From: JAHECQ01 sp047638695
GTDB lineage: Bacteria > Actinomycetota > Acidimicrobiia > Acidimicrobiales > SZUA-35
DNA length: 64,000 nucleotides
Assembly: GCA_047638695.1 (NCBI GenBank)
Contig: JBLINY010000002.1
Coordinates: 42,143-106,142 of the forward strand
Direction: 5' to 3'
In this document: piece by piece, positions 25,210 to 32,723 of the stretch
Layout: each line of letters opens with the position of its first letter
How positions within the stretch are numbered: the first letter of the stretch is position 1
The notes under the pieces: generated by a model
Database searches by the model: none
What the model saw: only the letters and a program-made list of their open reading frames with translations
Told to the model about the DNA's origin: nothing
Program-made: the position numbers and the translations under genes

Positions 25210-25809
25210 CTAGCGGTCCCAGGGCTTGCGGGGTCGCTGATAACTACGTTGCACTCGGTTGACGGGGGCGGCGGGTAACGACGGCCGAAATCGACGCCTG
25301 CCGTCGGCCACCGGATCCGGTACCTCAGGGAGCTCGTCATCGGAAACGTTTCGCAGATCGAGCCGCGCCTCGAGTGCGGGACCATCGCCCTCGGTCTGTT
25401 GGACGTACTGTGCCTTCAGCTCGCGACGGTCAAGCTCGGTCTGCACCCGCAGATCACTGGTGGCGTTCGAAATCTTGTCGTTAACGGCCCGTCGGGTGCC
25501 TGCCACCGAAGCACCAATCGACCGAGCGCCGCCCGTCGCAGTTCGGGTCATGGAGACAGCGGTGCTGGTTGCACCAGCGGCTCCCTTGGCAATCATGAAC
25601 GATGTGCGAGCGGCGCCAGCGGCAGCAACGACGGCACCGGCCGTGCGAACAACCTCGGCTGGCAAGGCGTCGGCGGCGCGCGCTAGCGACGGCGGCAGCC
25701 GCTCCTCGATCTTCTCCGTCGCCCGGTCGACCGACTGCTCGGCCTTGCGCTTGCTCAGGTAGGAGACCCCGGCTCCGACCGCCATCCAAGTCAGGCGAGT
25801 TGGGATCAT
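25210..25809 (-). CDS. Hypothetical actinobacterial protein, Ala-rich
   Basis: 199 residues, no recognised domain. The N-terminus has a weakly hydrophobic stretch (LTWMAVGAGVSYL), then an Ala-rich amphipathic region (about 45-115) and a charged C-terminal tail ending in basic residues. It sits 13 nt before alaS and 13 nt after a small DUF948-like membrane protein, an arrangement also seen upstream of alaS in other actinobacteria, so it is probably a real, conserved gene. Function unknown. Confidence 0.65.
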   Translation of the reverse strand: MIPTRLTWMAVGAGVSYLSKRKAEQSVDRATEKIEERLPPSLARAADALPAEVVRTAGAVVAAAGAARTSFMIAKGAAGATSTAVSMTRTATGGARSIGASVAGTRRAVNDKISNATSDLRVQTELDRRELKAQYVQQTEGDGPALEARLDLRNVSDDELPEVPDPVADGRRRFRPSLPAAPVNRVQRSYQRPRKPWDR

Positions 25810-25822
25810 CGGGCGGTCTTCG

Positions 25823-26239
25823 TCATCGGACCCTCACCTGTGTCGCTTGCTCGTTGCGACCCTGCGTCGACTTCTCCTTGCGCCGCTTGGCGAAAAGCCA
25901 GCCTCTGGCCACTTTGCTGGTGCCCGAGGCCACGGCCAACGTACGGATCAACGGGTCCTGCACCGCTTCGTGGGTGCGACGCGACGTTTCGGATATGGCC
26001 GTCGTTGCCTGGTCGGCCCGGTCGAGCACGAGATCGACCTTGTCGAGCTCGGCATCGGCGTCGGCTACCAGCTGACGCAGTTCACGAAAGGCGCCAACCC
26101 CTTCTTCGCGCAACTGGTGCGCGGTATCTTCGAGCTTGGCCAGAGTGTTGTTGAGATTGTTGACGGCCGTCACGAGAAAAACGGCGGCGACCACCACGGC
26201 GATGGCGACGATGATGGCAGCGAATTCAGCGATCGACAT
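25823..26239 (-). CDS. Small single-pass membrane protein, DUF948-like
   Basis: 138 residues. The N-terminus is a strong transmembrane helix (FAAIIVAIAVVVAAVFLVTA). It is followed by a long heptad-like helical region with NNLNNTLAKLEDTAHQLREE, a pattern resembling DUF948 general stress proteins, and a basic tail. It probably forms a membrane-anchored coiled coil. It overlaps the end of rarA by 14 nt and precedes the 199-residue hypothetical. Confidence 0.7.
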   Translation of the reverse strand: MSIAEFAAIIVAIAVVVAAVFLVTAVNNLNNTLAKLEDTAHQLREEGVGAFRELRQLVADADAELDKVDLVLDRADQATTAISETSRRTHEAVQDPLIRTLAVASGTSKVARGWLFAKRRKEKSTQGRNEQATQVRVR

Positions 26240-27575
26240 CAGTACCTTCGACAGCCGTGCTTTCTTGCCTCTGGTTCTTGAGCATCTGCGCTTTAACCTC
26301 TGCCTCGTACCCGTGATCGGTTGGCCGGTAATACCGACGCTCTTCCACCTCGGCTGGACGGTACTGCTGCTCGGTCCATCCTGATTGGTGATTGTGAGGA
26401 TAGTCGTAGCCCTCGCCGTGACCTAGCGAGGCAGCGCCGCGATAACTGCCGTCTCGCAGATGCATCGGGACTTCACCCGCAGGGAGATCTTGCACATCCT
26501 GCATTGCTTGATTGATTCCGAGGTAGGCCGCGTTCGACTTCGGAGCCGTTGCCAGATGAACAACGGCCTGGGCCAAGTTCAGCCGGGCCTCGGGCAAACC
26601 GACGAACTCGACAGCGTGAGCCGCTGCGTTGGCGATCAGCAGACTCATCGGGTCGGCCATCCCGACATCTTCAGATGCAAGCACGACCAGCCGTCGGGCT
26701 ATGAACCGGGCATCCTCGCCAGCTGCGAGCATCCGGGCGAGCCAGTAGAGCCCGGCGTCGGGATCGGAACCTCGGATGCTCTTGATGAACGCGCTGATGA
26801 TGTCGTAGTGCTCGTCCCGTCCGTATCGGAGCGACTTGAGATCGGTCGCCGACTCGGCATGAGCAAGCGTGACCTCGACCGGGGCCTCGGGATCGGCGTC
26901 GGGATTGTCGGTGGCGGCGAGAGCAACAGCCACTTCGAGGGTCGTGAGCGCCTGCCGTCCATCTCCCGCAGCGCGTCCAGCGAGGTGGGCGATGGCGTCG
27001 TCGGTCGACTGCGCCCGCTCGGCCGCGAGACCGCGACGTAGGAGCACAGCCAGATCCTCATCGGTGAGCGGCTCTAGCCGGAACAGTGTGCTGCGGCTGC
27101 GGAGCGGGGCGTTCACTTCGAAGAACGGGTTCTCGGTCGTCGCACCGATCAAAATGAGCACACCTGACTCAACAGCTGGGAGCAGCGCGTCCTGCTGAGC
27201 CTTGTTGAACCGGTGAACCTCATCAAGGAACAGGATCGTTCCTCGCCCATGAGCACCAAGCCGTTCCTCTGCTTCGGAGATCACGGCTCGGACATCCTTT
27301 ACTGTGGCTGTCACGGCGCTGAGCTGAACGAACTCCTTGACCGAGTCCTTCGCCACAAGGCGAGCCAACGTCGTCTTGCCGGTGCCCGGTGGACCCCAGA
27401 ACAGAACCGACGACAACCGGTCGGCCTCGACAAGTCGGCGAAGCGGGCCGCTCGGACCGAGCAGGTGCTGTTGTCCGACCACTTCAGAGAGCGAACTTGG
27501 CCGCAACCGGGCAGCAAGGGGCGAGCGGGCTTCCAGCCGAGCAACGGCTGCATGGCTGAAGAGATCACCGCTCAC
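26226..27575 (-). CDS. rarA: Replication-associated recombination protein A (AAA+ ATPase)
   Basis: RarA/MgsA clamp-loader-like ATPase that acts at stalled forks with SSB and polymerase. RPSSLSEVVGQQHLLGP opens the conserved region; Walker A is GPPGTGKTT, Walker B is LFLDEVHRFNK, sensor 1 is IGATTENPFFEVN. The C-terminal tetramerisation domain includes YWLARMLAAGEDARFIARRL and SLGHGEGYDYPHNH. Length of 449 residues is normal. It has a GTG start with a leaderless-type -10 element and is divergent from the 279-residue hypothetical. Confidence 0.96.
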   Translation of the reverse strand: MSGDLFSHAAVARLEARSPLAARLRPSSLSEVVGQQHLLGPSGPLRRLVEADRLSSVLFWGPPGTGKTTLARLVAKDSVKEFVQLSAVTATVKDVRAVISEAEERLGAHGRGTILFLDEVHRFNKAQQDALLPAVESGVLILIGATTENPFFEVNAPLRSRSTLFRLEPLTDEDLAVLLRRGLAAERAQSTDDAIAHLAGRAAGDGRQALTTLEVAVALAATDNPDADPEAPVEVTLAHAESATDLKSLRYGRDEHYDIISAFIKSIRGSDPDAGLYWLARMLAAGEDARFIARRLVVLASEDVGMADPMSLLIANAAAHAVEFVGLPEARLNLAQAVVHLATAPKSNAAYLGINQAMQDVQDLPAGEVPMHLRDGSYRGAASLGHGEGYDYPHNHQSGWTEQQYRPAEVEERRYYRPTDHGYEAEVKAQMLKNQRQESTAVEGTDVDR

Positions 27576-27583
27576 GTCGATCG

Positions 27584-27593
27584 AGCGTAACCT
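27584..27593. promoter_or_regulatory. Divergent promoter core with two -10 boxes sharing one TA
   Basis: The plus-strand decamer AGCGTAACCT reads TAACCT towards the plus-strand hypothetical (8 nt before its ATG at 27602) and TACGCT towards rarA (8 nt before its GTG at 27575). The two TANNNT hexamers overlap by the central TA, giving the form ANNNTANNNT. Only 26 bp separate the two start codons, so both transcripts would be leaderless or nearly so. Confidence 0.6.
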
Positions 27594-27601
27594 GTCCGGT
27601 C

Positions 27602-28441
27602 ATGAGACAAGCCGTGACCTACGCCCTCTATGTCTGGCTTGCCCTCTCGTTCATTGCCATCGTCGTGCGGCAGTTCACCAAGCCACGCGGAATGAGCAAG
27701 GCTGCCGAAGGCACGCCTGTCTTGAGCGGCACCGACAACGTGGCCGCGTTGCTGGCCGAAGAGACCCACGCCGCAGCTCTGGTCGGCGCGGAAACAAACA
27801 CTGCGATGGCCCCGGCACCGGCTGCGGCTGGAGCCACCCCTGTCTCGATGACGAAGGAGACAACCGACCCTGACACGCTCAAGGTCCCTGTCCCGACAGT
27901 TACACCTGTTAGTCGGACTGACATCGCCCCTCCCCCAGTCGAGCTGCAACGATCAAGCCCCGTTTCTCAGGCCCCCATGGCGGCTATGGAGACCGCGCCT
28001 ACCGAGACCGCGCCTACCGAGACCGCGCCTACCGACATCGCGGCCATGGGTGGAGCAGCTAGAGACACCTCGCCGCCGACCTCCGACCTGGCCAAGCTGC
28101 TGGCCGGCATTCGCCTTCCCCACGATCTGCTACCCGTCGTCCCGTCCGGCCGCGAGCCCTCGGATCAACATGTAAGTCTCATGACCTCGGTGGCCCCGGC
28201 CGACATCGTTGGTCCTGCCGTGGCCGACGAGCTCGAGCGCCTTGGGTATCAGCTCGAACCAGCGAACGAGTCGCAACTTCTCGGTCGTCGTGGTGACGAC
28301 ATCTTGACCGTGTCGATCATCATTTCGCCGGCGACGACCGAGAGTGGCGGCGTCCAGGTCTACCCAGCGGCAAAGGATCAGGACGTTGTCGTCACGATTG
28401 ATGCCGGAGTCCCACCCACCACTTCCGTGGGTCTCCTCTAA
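27602..28441 (+). CDS. Hypothetical single-pass membrane protein with Thr/Ala/Pro-rich linker
   Basis: 279 residues. A short N-terminal helix (VTYALYVWLALSFIAIVV) is followed by about 130 residues of low-complexity Ala/Thr/Pro sequence containing a triple Glu-Thr-Ala-Pro-Thr repeat. A compact C-terminal region (about 165-275) begins with LAKLLAGIRLPHDLLPVVPS and contains VADELERLGYQL and ILTVSIIISPATTESGG. I do not recognise the C-terminal domain. It is one of the few plus-strand genes, divergent from rarA. Orientation (N-in, C-out) is a guess. Confidence 0.6.
   Translation: MRQAVTYALYVWLALSFIAIVVRQFTKPRGMSKAAEGTPVLSGTDNVAALLAEETHAAALVGAETNTAMAPAPAAAGATPVSMTKETTDPDTLKVPVPTVTPVSRTDIAPPPVELQRSSPVSQAPMAAMETAPTETAPTETAPTDIAAMGGAARDTSPPTSDLAKLLAGIRLPHDLLPVVPSGREPSDQHVSLMTSVAPADIVGPAVADELERLGYQLEPANESQLLGRRGDDILTVSIIISPATTESGGVQVYPAAKDQDVVVTIDAGVPPTTSVGLL
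27989..28033 (+). repeat. 15-bp tandem repeat, three copies, inside a coding region
   Basis: GAGACCGCGCCTACC is repeated three times exactly and encodes Glu-Thr-Ala-Pro-Thr three times in the linker of the plus-strand hypothetical protein. Unlike the other repeats in the window it is not at a gene junction. The period keeps the frame. Confidence 0.9.
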
Positions 28442-28496
28442 CTTCAGCTGCCTTTGGCTGTTCCCCCTCAAGATCTTTGGCCCGGCGGCTGGGGAG

Positions 28497-28724
28497 CTAC
28501 CTCGCTGCAGGGGCAACCCCGTCAGCTTCGAAGTCACATGCCTTGTGGGCGCCGTCACAACGCGGCTTGGTCGCCGATGCGCCGCAGCGACAGAGAGCCA
28601 GTCGTTCGCCGCTGCTCACGCTCGTGCCGTCGTCGAGTGTGAACGGACCGCTGATCATGACCGGACCGTTCTGCCGGAGCTCGATGCGGATTCCCTCGGG
28701 AGTCTGCTGTTCGTCTTCACTCAC
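28497..28724 (-). CDS. CDGSH iron-sulfur domain protein
   Basis: 75 residues containing one complete CDGSH cluster site, CRCGASATKPRCDGAH, with the three cysteines and the histidine that bind a 2Fe-2S cluster. The N-terminal half forms the beta-cap (IRIELRQNGPVMISGPFTL). Such small single-domain bacterial proteins are redox or cluster-transfer proteins of unknown partner. It has a GTG start and lies 108 nt after aspS on the same strand; the intervening gap holds a short hairpin just after the aspS stop. It ends facing the plus-strand hypothetical. Confidence 0.9.
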   Translation of the reverse strand: MSEDEQQTPEGIRIELRQNGPVMISGPFTLDDGTSVSSGERLALCRCGASATKPRCDGAHKACDFEADGVAPAAR

Positions 28725-28832
28725 AATTACACCTCGTAGCTTTGGGTTAGAGCCGGTTCGCTTCGGATCGATCTCTATCCTTGACGCAGATCCAATGGGA
28801 GACTGACTCGGTTCAGGACGTCCAGTCTGGAC

Positions 28833-30566
28833 TCAGGTAGTCGGCGGAAGCAACCGGAGTCCGAGCTCGGCGAGCTGCACTTCGTCGACCGCCGAGGGGG
28901 CACCCGTGAGCGGGTCGAGGCCGCTTTGAGGTTTCGGAAAGGCGATGACCTCTCGGATGTTCTCTTCGCCGGCGAGAATGGCGCCGAGACGCTCGAGCCC
29001 GTAGGCGAAACCTCCGTGCGGTGGAGCTCCGTACTTGAAGGGTTCGAGAAAGAAACCGAAGCGACGATTGGCCTCTTCCTCGTCGATGCCAAGTAGTGCA
29101 AAGACTCGTCGCTGCAGATCAGGTTCGTGAATTCGAATACTGCCCGAGCCAAGCTCCCAGCCATTGAGCACGAGGTCGTAGGCCCAGGCCCGCACGGACA
29201 TTGGATCGCTCTCGAGCTTGTCCAGATCTTCGGTATGAGGGTGACAGAAGGCATGATGGCCGGGCTTCGGCCGACCAGTGGCGGCATCGACACCGACGAA
29301 CAGCGGGAAGTCAACGACCCATACGTACTCATAGGGCCCCTCGCTCACTGGGGGGCGACCAACTCGGTTGCGAAGCTCACCCAGCACTTCGCAGGTAGTC
29401 ATCCAGTCATCGGCGATCAACAGAAGCAGGTCGCCTTCGACAGCAGCAAAGGTCTCGATGAGCGCTGCGGTCTCGGGCTCGGTGATGAACTTGGCGACCG
29501 GAGAGTCGAACGTTCCTTCGCCCGTGACCTTGAGCCAGACCATCCCCTTGGCCCCGATCGACTTAGCGACGTCGGTGAGGCCGTCGAGCTTGTTTCGGCC
29601 GTAGTCGGCGGCGCCCCCATCGACCTTGATGCCCTTGATGGCCTCGGCTGTAGAGAACGCGTTGAACCCGGTTTCGGCGAAGACGGAGGTCAGTTCAGTG
29701 AGCTCCATGTCGAACCGCAGGTCGGGCTTGTCGCTGCCGAATCGCTCCATGGCATCGTGCCACGTAATGCGAGGAATAGGTCCCGGGCGCGCGCCAGTGA
29801 CTGCCTCGGCTGCGTCAAGTACCGATACCTCGGCTGCCGAGAGCACATCGTCGACGTCGACGAAACTCATCTCCATGTCGAGTTGCATAAATTCGTACTG
29901 ACGGTCGGCCCGAAGATCCTCGTCGCGGAGGCACCTCGCAACCTGGAAGTAGCGGTCGAGACCACCAACCATGAGGAGCTGCTTGTAGAGCTGCGGAGAC
30001 TGCGGCAGGGCATAAAAGTTGCCGGGCCGCTGCCGAGATGGGACGAGGAATTCTCTGGCCCCTTCTGGCGTCGACGGCATCAGCATTGGCGTCTCGACCT
30101 CGACGAAGCCCTGTTTCACCATGGCGCTGCGCACCGTCGAATTGACGGTGGACCGCACACGCAAATTTCGTTGCATGCGAGCCCGGCGAAGGTCGAGATA
30201 GCGGTGCTTGAGACGGACCATCTCATCGACATCGTCAGCCCGGTCGTCGAGCGGGAACGGTGGCGGCTCCGCCACCGACAAGACTTCGACACTGCAGTTG
30301 TGGAGTTCGATCTCGCCGGTACCAAGATCGGTCTTGACCGTGTCGGCGGTGCGGGCAACGACCTCACCGGTGATCCGGACCACATACTCGCTACGGACGT
30401 CGACATCGTTGTCGACGACTGCCTGAGTGATACCGCTGTGATCGCGAACGTCGACGAAGGCCAAGTGTTCGCCGTGTTCACGGCGTCGGTTGACCCAACC
30501 CGCCAGGGTGACGGTTTCTCCGACGTGGTCGAGCCGGAGCTCACCGCACATGTGGGTGCGCATCAT
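28833..30566 (-). CDS. aspS: Aspartyl-tRNA synthetase (bacterial type)
   Basis: 577-residue class II enzyme. It has an N-terminal OB anticodon-binding domain (VTLAGWVNRRREHGEHLAFV), motif 2 (FQVARCLRDEDLRADRQ), the bacterial GAD insertion domain at about 290-420, and motif 3 (YGLERLGAIL). LYKQLLMVGGLDRYF and EFMQLDMEMSFV are typical. Whether it is discriminating or also charges tRNA-Asn cannot be decided here; gatCAB and asnS are not in the window. It overlaps hisS by 4 nt (ATGA). Confidence 0.96.
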   Translation of the reverse strand: MMRTHMCGELRLDHVGETVTLAGWVNRRREHGEHLAFVDVRDHSGITQAVVDNDVDVRSEYVVRITGEVVARTADTVKTDLGTGEIELHNCSVEVLSVAEPPPFPLDDRADDVDEMVRLKHRYLDLRRARMQRNLRVRSTVNSTVRSAMVKQGFVEVETPMLMPSTPEGAREFLVPSRQRPGNFYALPQSPQLYKQLLMVGGLDRYFQVARCLRDEDLRADRQYEFMQLDMEMSFVDVDDVLSAAEVSVLDAAEAVTGARPGPIPRITWHDAMERFGSDKPDLRFDMELTELTSVFAETGFNAFSTAEAIKGIKVDGGAADYGRNKLDGLTDVAKSIGAKGMVWLKVTGEGTFDSPVAKFITEPETAALIETFAAVEGDLLLLIADDWMTTCEVLGELRNRVGRPPVSEGPYEYVWVVDFPLFVGVDAATGRPKPGHHAFCHPHTEDLDKLESDPMSVRAWAYDLVLNGWELGSGSIRIHEPDLQRRVFALLGIDEEEANRRFGFFLEPFKYGAPPHGGFAYGLERLGAILAGEENIREVIAFPKPQSGLDPLTGAPSAVDEVQLAELGLRLLPPTT

Positions 30567-31825
30567 GATTCGAGCATCTCCTTGACCTTGGCGACGAGCT
30601 CTGACCGGGCCACCAGCACTTGCTCACCGTCTGTTCGCATTGGGCGGAGGCTGACCATATCGGCCGCAGCCTCATCGGCCCCGACTATTGCTGCCACCGG
30701 AGCACCCGATCGGTTCGCCCCCTTCATCTGAGCCTTCATCGAGCGACCGTCGAAGCTCCGATCGGTACGGATACCGGCGGTGCGGAGTTCATCAACAATC
30801 TCGATGGCTTCGAAGCCGTCGGTGGTGGCGACAACCCACACCTCGCTGGCAAGGTCGGGTGGGTCGAAAACCCCGTCAGCGTCGCAAGCCAGAAGCGTGC
30901 GATCAACCCCGAGGGCGAACCCCACGCCGGGATCTTCTGGGCCACCAAGGTCGGCGACCAGGCCGTCGTACCGACCACCACCGCCCACTGCGTTTTGAGC
31001 GGCGTCTAGCCCGACGGCGGCAAACTCGAACGTGGTGCGGGTGTAGTAATCGAGGCCTCGAACTAATCGCGGTGCCAACGTAAATGGCACCCCGAGGGCC
31101 TTGAGCCCCGCTTGCACCCGGTCGAAGGCCACGCCGGCCTCGTCGGACAAATAGTCAACGATCGAGGGGGCAGCTTCGACCAGCGGGGCATCGGGCTCGC
31201 GTTTCGAGTCGAGCACTCGCAGCGGATTGATCTGCAAGGTGGCCCGACTTTGCTCGGTGAGGGCATCGATGTCGGCCTCGAAATGTGCTCGCAAGGCATC
31301 GAGATAGCGGGGGCGATCCGCCTTGTCGCCGAGGGAGTTCAGCAACAACGTCACCCGGTTCAACCCGAGCCGCTCGAAAAAGCCGGACGCGAACGCGATC
31401 AGCTCGATGTCGACATCGGGATCGTGACTGCCGATGACTTCGGCTCCGACTTGGTCAAACTGTCTGTAACGGCCTTTTTGTGGCTTGTCGTAGCGGAAGT
31501 TAGGGCCGGCATACCATGCCTTCCACGGTGTCAGCGGACGCTTCTCGGCATACATCCGACACACCGAAGCTGTCTGCTCCGGCCGCAGCGCGATATGCCG
31601 TCCACCCTTGTCAGTGAAGTCGTACAACTCCTTGGAGACAACGTCGCTGGCTTCGCCGAGACGAGCAAACACACCGATGTCCTCGAACATCGGTGGGATC
31701 ACCTGAGCGAAGCCGGCAGTCGCCGCTTCCTCGGCGAACAACCTCACCAATTCTCGCATGCGATCGGTATCGGGCGGGAGTAGATCGCGAGTCCCCGGCA
31801 GCGCCTGAAAGCTGGTCTTGGCCAT
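30563..31825 (-). CDS. hisS: Histidyl-tRNA synthetase
   Basis: Class II synthetase of 420 residues from ATG 31825 (MAKTSFQALPGTRDLLPPD); further upstream codons do not match. Motif 2 is RPEQTASVCRMY, the histidine-specific loops are LVRGLDYYTRTTFEF and GGGGRYDGLVADLGG, and a C-terminal anticodon-binding domain runs from about 330. A TACGAT box 9 nt before the ATG may be its promoter. It forms a two-gene unit with aspS, as in many bacteria. Confidence 0.96.
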   Translation of the reverse strand: MAKTSFQALPGTRDLLPPDTDRMRELVRLFAEEAATAGFAQVIPPMFEDIGVFARLGEASDVVSKELYDFTDKGGRHIALRPEQTASVCRMYAEKRPLTPWKAWYAGPNFRYDKPQKGRYRQFDQVGAEVIGSHDPDVDIELIAFASGFFERLGLNRVTLLLNSLGDKADRPRYLDALRAHFEADIDALTEQSRATLQINPLRVLDSKREPDAPLVEAAPSIVDYLSDEAGVAFDRVQAGLKALGVPFTLAPRLVRGLDYYTRTTFEFAAVGLDAAQNAVGGGGRYDGLVADLGGPEDPGVGFALGVDRTLLACDADGVFDPPDLASEVWVVATTDGFEAIEIVDELRTAGIRTDRSFDGRSMKAQMKGANRSGAPVAAIVGADEAAADMVSLRPMRTDGEQVLVARSELVAKVKEMLES

Positions 31826-31886
31826 GAGCCCTGAATCGTACTGCCGGTGCGGCCGCCCGCCGCTCTCGCTCTGCGAGCGGAGTGTC

Positions 31887-31906
31887 GGCCCGACTCCTTT
31901 CGGGCC
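31887..31906 (-). terminator. Hairpin downstream of the conserved unknown gene
   Basis: On the minus strand, three bases after the stop codon at 31909, a perfect 7-bp stem (GGCCCGA with TCGGGCC) encloses a 6-nt loop. A second smaller hairpin (CTCG/CGAG) follows. There is no U-tract, so this would be an I-shaped terminator of the kind common in actinobacteria, or part of the hisS leader. Confidence 0.5.
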
Positions 31907-31908
31907 GG

Positions 31909-32628
31909 CTAGGCGCCCGCCAAGATCTCGCGGCCTTGGCGGAGGAACGCGAGCGCCACCGCTCGTGGATCGTCGGCCTCCAGGAGTTTGCCGTAGGTCA
32001 GGGCCGAGCCAGGAAACGAGGTAGCGTTCCAATAGTCGCTGTCCGGTCGGTTGTCGGCGTACCAGGGGCCAACGTAAAGATAGGGCTCGTCGTGGGCAGC
32101 GTCACCGGGACTGAACCCGTAACTCGCCCGCTGCTTCAGGGCGTCCGAGCCGGTTTCAATAGCCGGGTCGAAGTGTTCGGGCCAGAGTTGCGGCTCGCTG
32201 GCGTCAATCGATGCCTCGTCGTCGCGCAGCTCCTCAAAGATCGACCAGGCGAAGGCATACCACCCGGCGAGAGCAGCTGCCCCCGGTTCTGAAACACCAA
32301 GGTCGGCATCGAGCTCGCCCGGGTCGGGGATATCGAACTGGCCGGCCCAGGCCACATCCGGAGCCAGGCCCATGGCCTCACCAATCTGATTGAGCGACGT
32401 AATTGGCACGACCGAGCGATCGCCTTCAATCTCGACGACGACGTCGGTGCCGACAACCCGCACCCACTGGTTGCCCAGGAAGAGGGGCGTGCCAAAGCCA
32501 CCGGGGGTCGCCCGTAAACCAATACGCCCGGTGACCTGTCTGCGTGCGGGTGAGACCAGATAGGCGGCGACTCGGTGCAGACCCAGCCGGGAGGTGGAAA
32601 AGTCAGGAGGAAGAGACACGATCGTCAT
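31909..32628 (-). CDS. Conserved protein of unknown function
   Basis: 239 residues, soluble, no signal peptide and no recognised domain. It has a beta-rich N-terminal half (RLGLHRVAAYLVSPARR, IGLRATPGGFGTPLF, VRVVGTDVVVEIEGD) and an acidic, aromatic-rich C-terminal half (AGWYAFAWSIFEELRDDE, EPYLYVGPWYADNRPDSDYW). The ordered, non-repetitive sequence and codon use like the neighbours indicate a real gene. The 95-bp gap to relA holds only degenerate CTGTTCC-like runs. Confidence 0.7.
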   Translation of the reverse strand: MTIVSLPPDFSTSRLGLHRVAAYLVSPARRQVTGRIGLRATPGGFGTPLFLGNQWVRVVGTDVVVEIEGDRSVVPITSLNQIGEAMGLAPDVAWAGQFDIPDPGELDADLGVSEPGAAALAGWYAFAWSIFEELRDDEASIDASEPQLWPEHFDPAIETGSDALKQRASYGFSPGDAAHDEPYLYVGPWYADNRPDSDYWNATSFPGSALTYGKLLEADDPRAVALAFLRQGREILAGA

Positions 32629-32723
32629 GGCACCTCAAACCGCGGAGGCCCTGCTTCTGTTCCCTGTTCTGTCTGCTGTTCCGTAGACCGTGTTCCTGCG
32701 TTCGTTTCGGGTCTGCGTTGCCC

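Noticed and set aside
29127..30731. Long plus-strand open frame (534 codons) opposite aspS
   Set aside because: It is the antisense shadow of a perfectly conserved aspS; the GC-rich codon pattern keeps the opposite frame open, and its translation has no family motifs.
31826..32032. N-terminal extension of hisS and similar ones for alaS (25197-25385), pyrD (4347-4427) and efp (15226-15306)
   Set aside because: The conserved family N-termini start at the downstream ATGs used here; the extra codons are spacer or the end of the neighbouring gene.
32629..32723. Degenerate CTGTTCC-like repeats between relA and the conserved unknown gene
   Set aside because: Units are irregular in length and sequence and contain no overlap joints; no riboswitch or small RNA structure is evident.
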